DNA of 64,000 nt from Dermatemys mawii. Lineage: Eukaryota > Chordata > Testudines > Dermatemydidae. This document shows, one piece after another, positions 62,975-64,000 of the stretch. The notes under the pieces are model-generated. The model ran no database searches, had not been told where the DNA came from, and saw only the letters and a program-made list of their open reading frames with translations. Position 1 is the stretch's first letter, and each line of letters starts with the position of its first letter. Both the position numbers and the translations under genes were made by a program. Location of the stretch: assembly GCA_007922305.1 (NCBI GenBank), contig ML677387.1, forward strand, positions 860,790 to 924,789, read 5' to 3'.

Positions 62975-64000
62975 CTGCCAACGAGAAACTTGTGAATAAG
63001 GCATCATTAACCCCACCAAAGACCTCCGTGCACCTGGCCAACTCCCAGTGCCCTGAGGAGAGAGTCTCCTCCCGTAAATTGAGCCACCAAAACAAAGTAA
63101 TTTGCCCTGCATCACAAAACAAGTTGAAGTCTGAACTCTGAGCAGGATCCAGGCATCCTGATGCCCATCCCTGTGCTCCGTCACATCTGTGACCTATCCT
63201 TGCCATCTTCAACACAAGTGGTTTCTCTGCTTCGCCTTCTCTTCTTTCTGCCCTAGAATAGGGTTTATTACACTGATGGGACTTCTCATTTGTAGCACTA
63301 CTCTAAAGTAAACTCCTGGTCTCTTTGGAGCAGTGCCTCTACACCTTTCCAGACAACTGTACCCCTTTCATGAGTCTGGTTTCTCTTGTGTATCCCCAGT
63401 TTCACCTCACTTAAAATCTACTTGCTTACAAAATCGGATATAAAAATACAAAAGTGTCACAGCGCACTATTATTGAACTTGCTTATGTTCTCAGTTTTAC
63501 CATATAGTTACAAAATAAACCAACTGGAATATAAATATTGTACTCTCTATATTATGCAATGTATAAACAAGTCATTGTCTGAAATTTTAATTTGTACTGA
63601 CTGTACTAGTGCTTTTATGTAGCCCTGTTGCTAAACTAGGCAAATATCCTAGAGAAGTTTGATGTACCCCTGGAAGACCTGAGAAGCCTCGGGTGAGCGC
63701 CATTGTGTTAAAAACCTTTGCAGAAAGGTGTTCTTCCCTTTCACATCTGGTCTTTAAAAAAAAAAAAAAAAAAAAAAATCCTTGATTTTGCTAATTTGAG
63801 ATTAAAGGTGCTATAGCAAAGCTCTAAATGCAGGAATCTGGAAAAGTTTCATGTTTAACTCCACAATCTATTTACTTTCTAGCTGAAATAAGTTCTGGCC
63901 CATCTTTGTGCTTTTCCTCTAGTAACCCCTGAAGGAATTCTCTCCATATTACACGCTGTATAGAAGAAACTCTTTTGGTTCTGGGTTTTTTACTTTTTCT
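62975..64000. other. Presumed IDO2-like intron, no exon recognised
   Basis: Upstream of the first in-window exon. The minus frames at 62826-63215 extend the exon into the intron and are not separate genes. A poly(A) run lies at about 63757-63779. The first coding exon or exons of the gene should be to the right of 64000, or are too short or divergent to see here. Confidence 0.5.

Overview
The window looks like nuclear DNA of a non-mammalian amniote, most likely a turtle (inference). It contains no bacterial-style operons. It holds introns with GT/AG borders, many CR1 LINE fragments on both strands, old MIR-type SINEs, Harbinger and hAT-like miniature transposons, Penelope-like elements and a Ty3/gypsy LTR retrotransposon. 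This mixture is typical of turtles and crocodilians. One 400-base assembly gap (N) lies at 13959-14358.

Layout. 1-20.5 kb is almost entirely transposon debris: an AT-rich array flanked by a duplicated 61-bp block (177-746), Penelope and CR1 fragments, a 5'-truncated CR1 with a long reverse transcriptase frame (7.65-9.65 kb), Harbinger MITEs, a second non-LTR reverse transcriptase (11.7-12.3 kb), a gap flanked by inverted Penelope arms, and a decayed 2.1-kb PIF/Harbinger transposon (15.49-17.60 kb). 20499-25928 is a 5.4-kb gypsy element on the minus strand with both LTRs. Its integrase lies upstream of reverse transcriptase/RNase H, the Gmr1-type order, and its Gag carries a SCAN-like capsid region. 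26-32.7 kb is mostly unannotatable sequence with MITEs and a Z-DNA-prone tract. 32.75-34.9 kb is a GC-rich block of dispersed repeats that contains one recognisable host exon on the minus strand, the first coding exon of a CASKIN1-like gene with a good splice donor. 35-54 kb holds scattered MIR, hAT-like MITE, CR1 and Penelope copies, including a Penelope element nested inside a CR1.

54335-62974 (minus strand) is the clearest host gene: eight consecutive exons of an indoleamine 2,3-dioxygenase of IDO2 type, including a 15-nt microexon. All exon phases agree and the frame is open to the stop. The first one or two coding exons must lie to the right of the window. A Penelope element sits in one of its introns, and a GTA microsatellite abuts one of its splice donors.

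The most interesting signals are (1) the Gmr1-like gypsy element with SCAN-like Gag; (2) hammerhead-ribozyme-like cores in the terminal arms of the Penelope copies; (3) the IDO2 microexon and the repeat at its splice donor; (4) the isolated CASKIN1-type exon inside repeats; and (5) a Harbinger transposase remnant alongside MITEs with matching ends and TTA/TAA target duplications.
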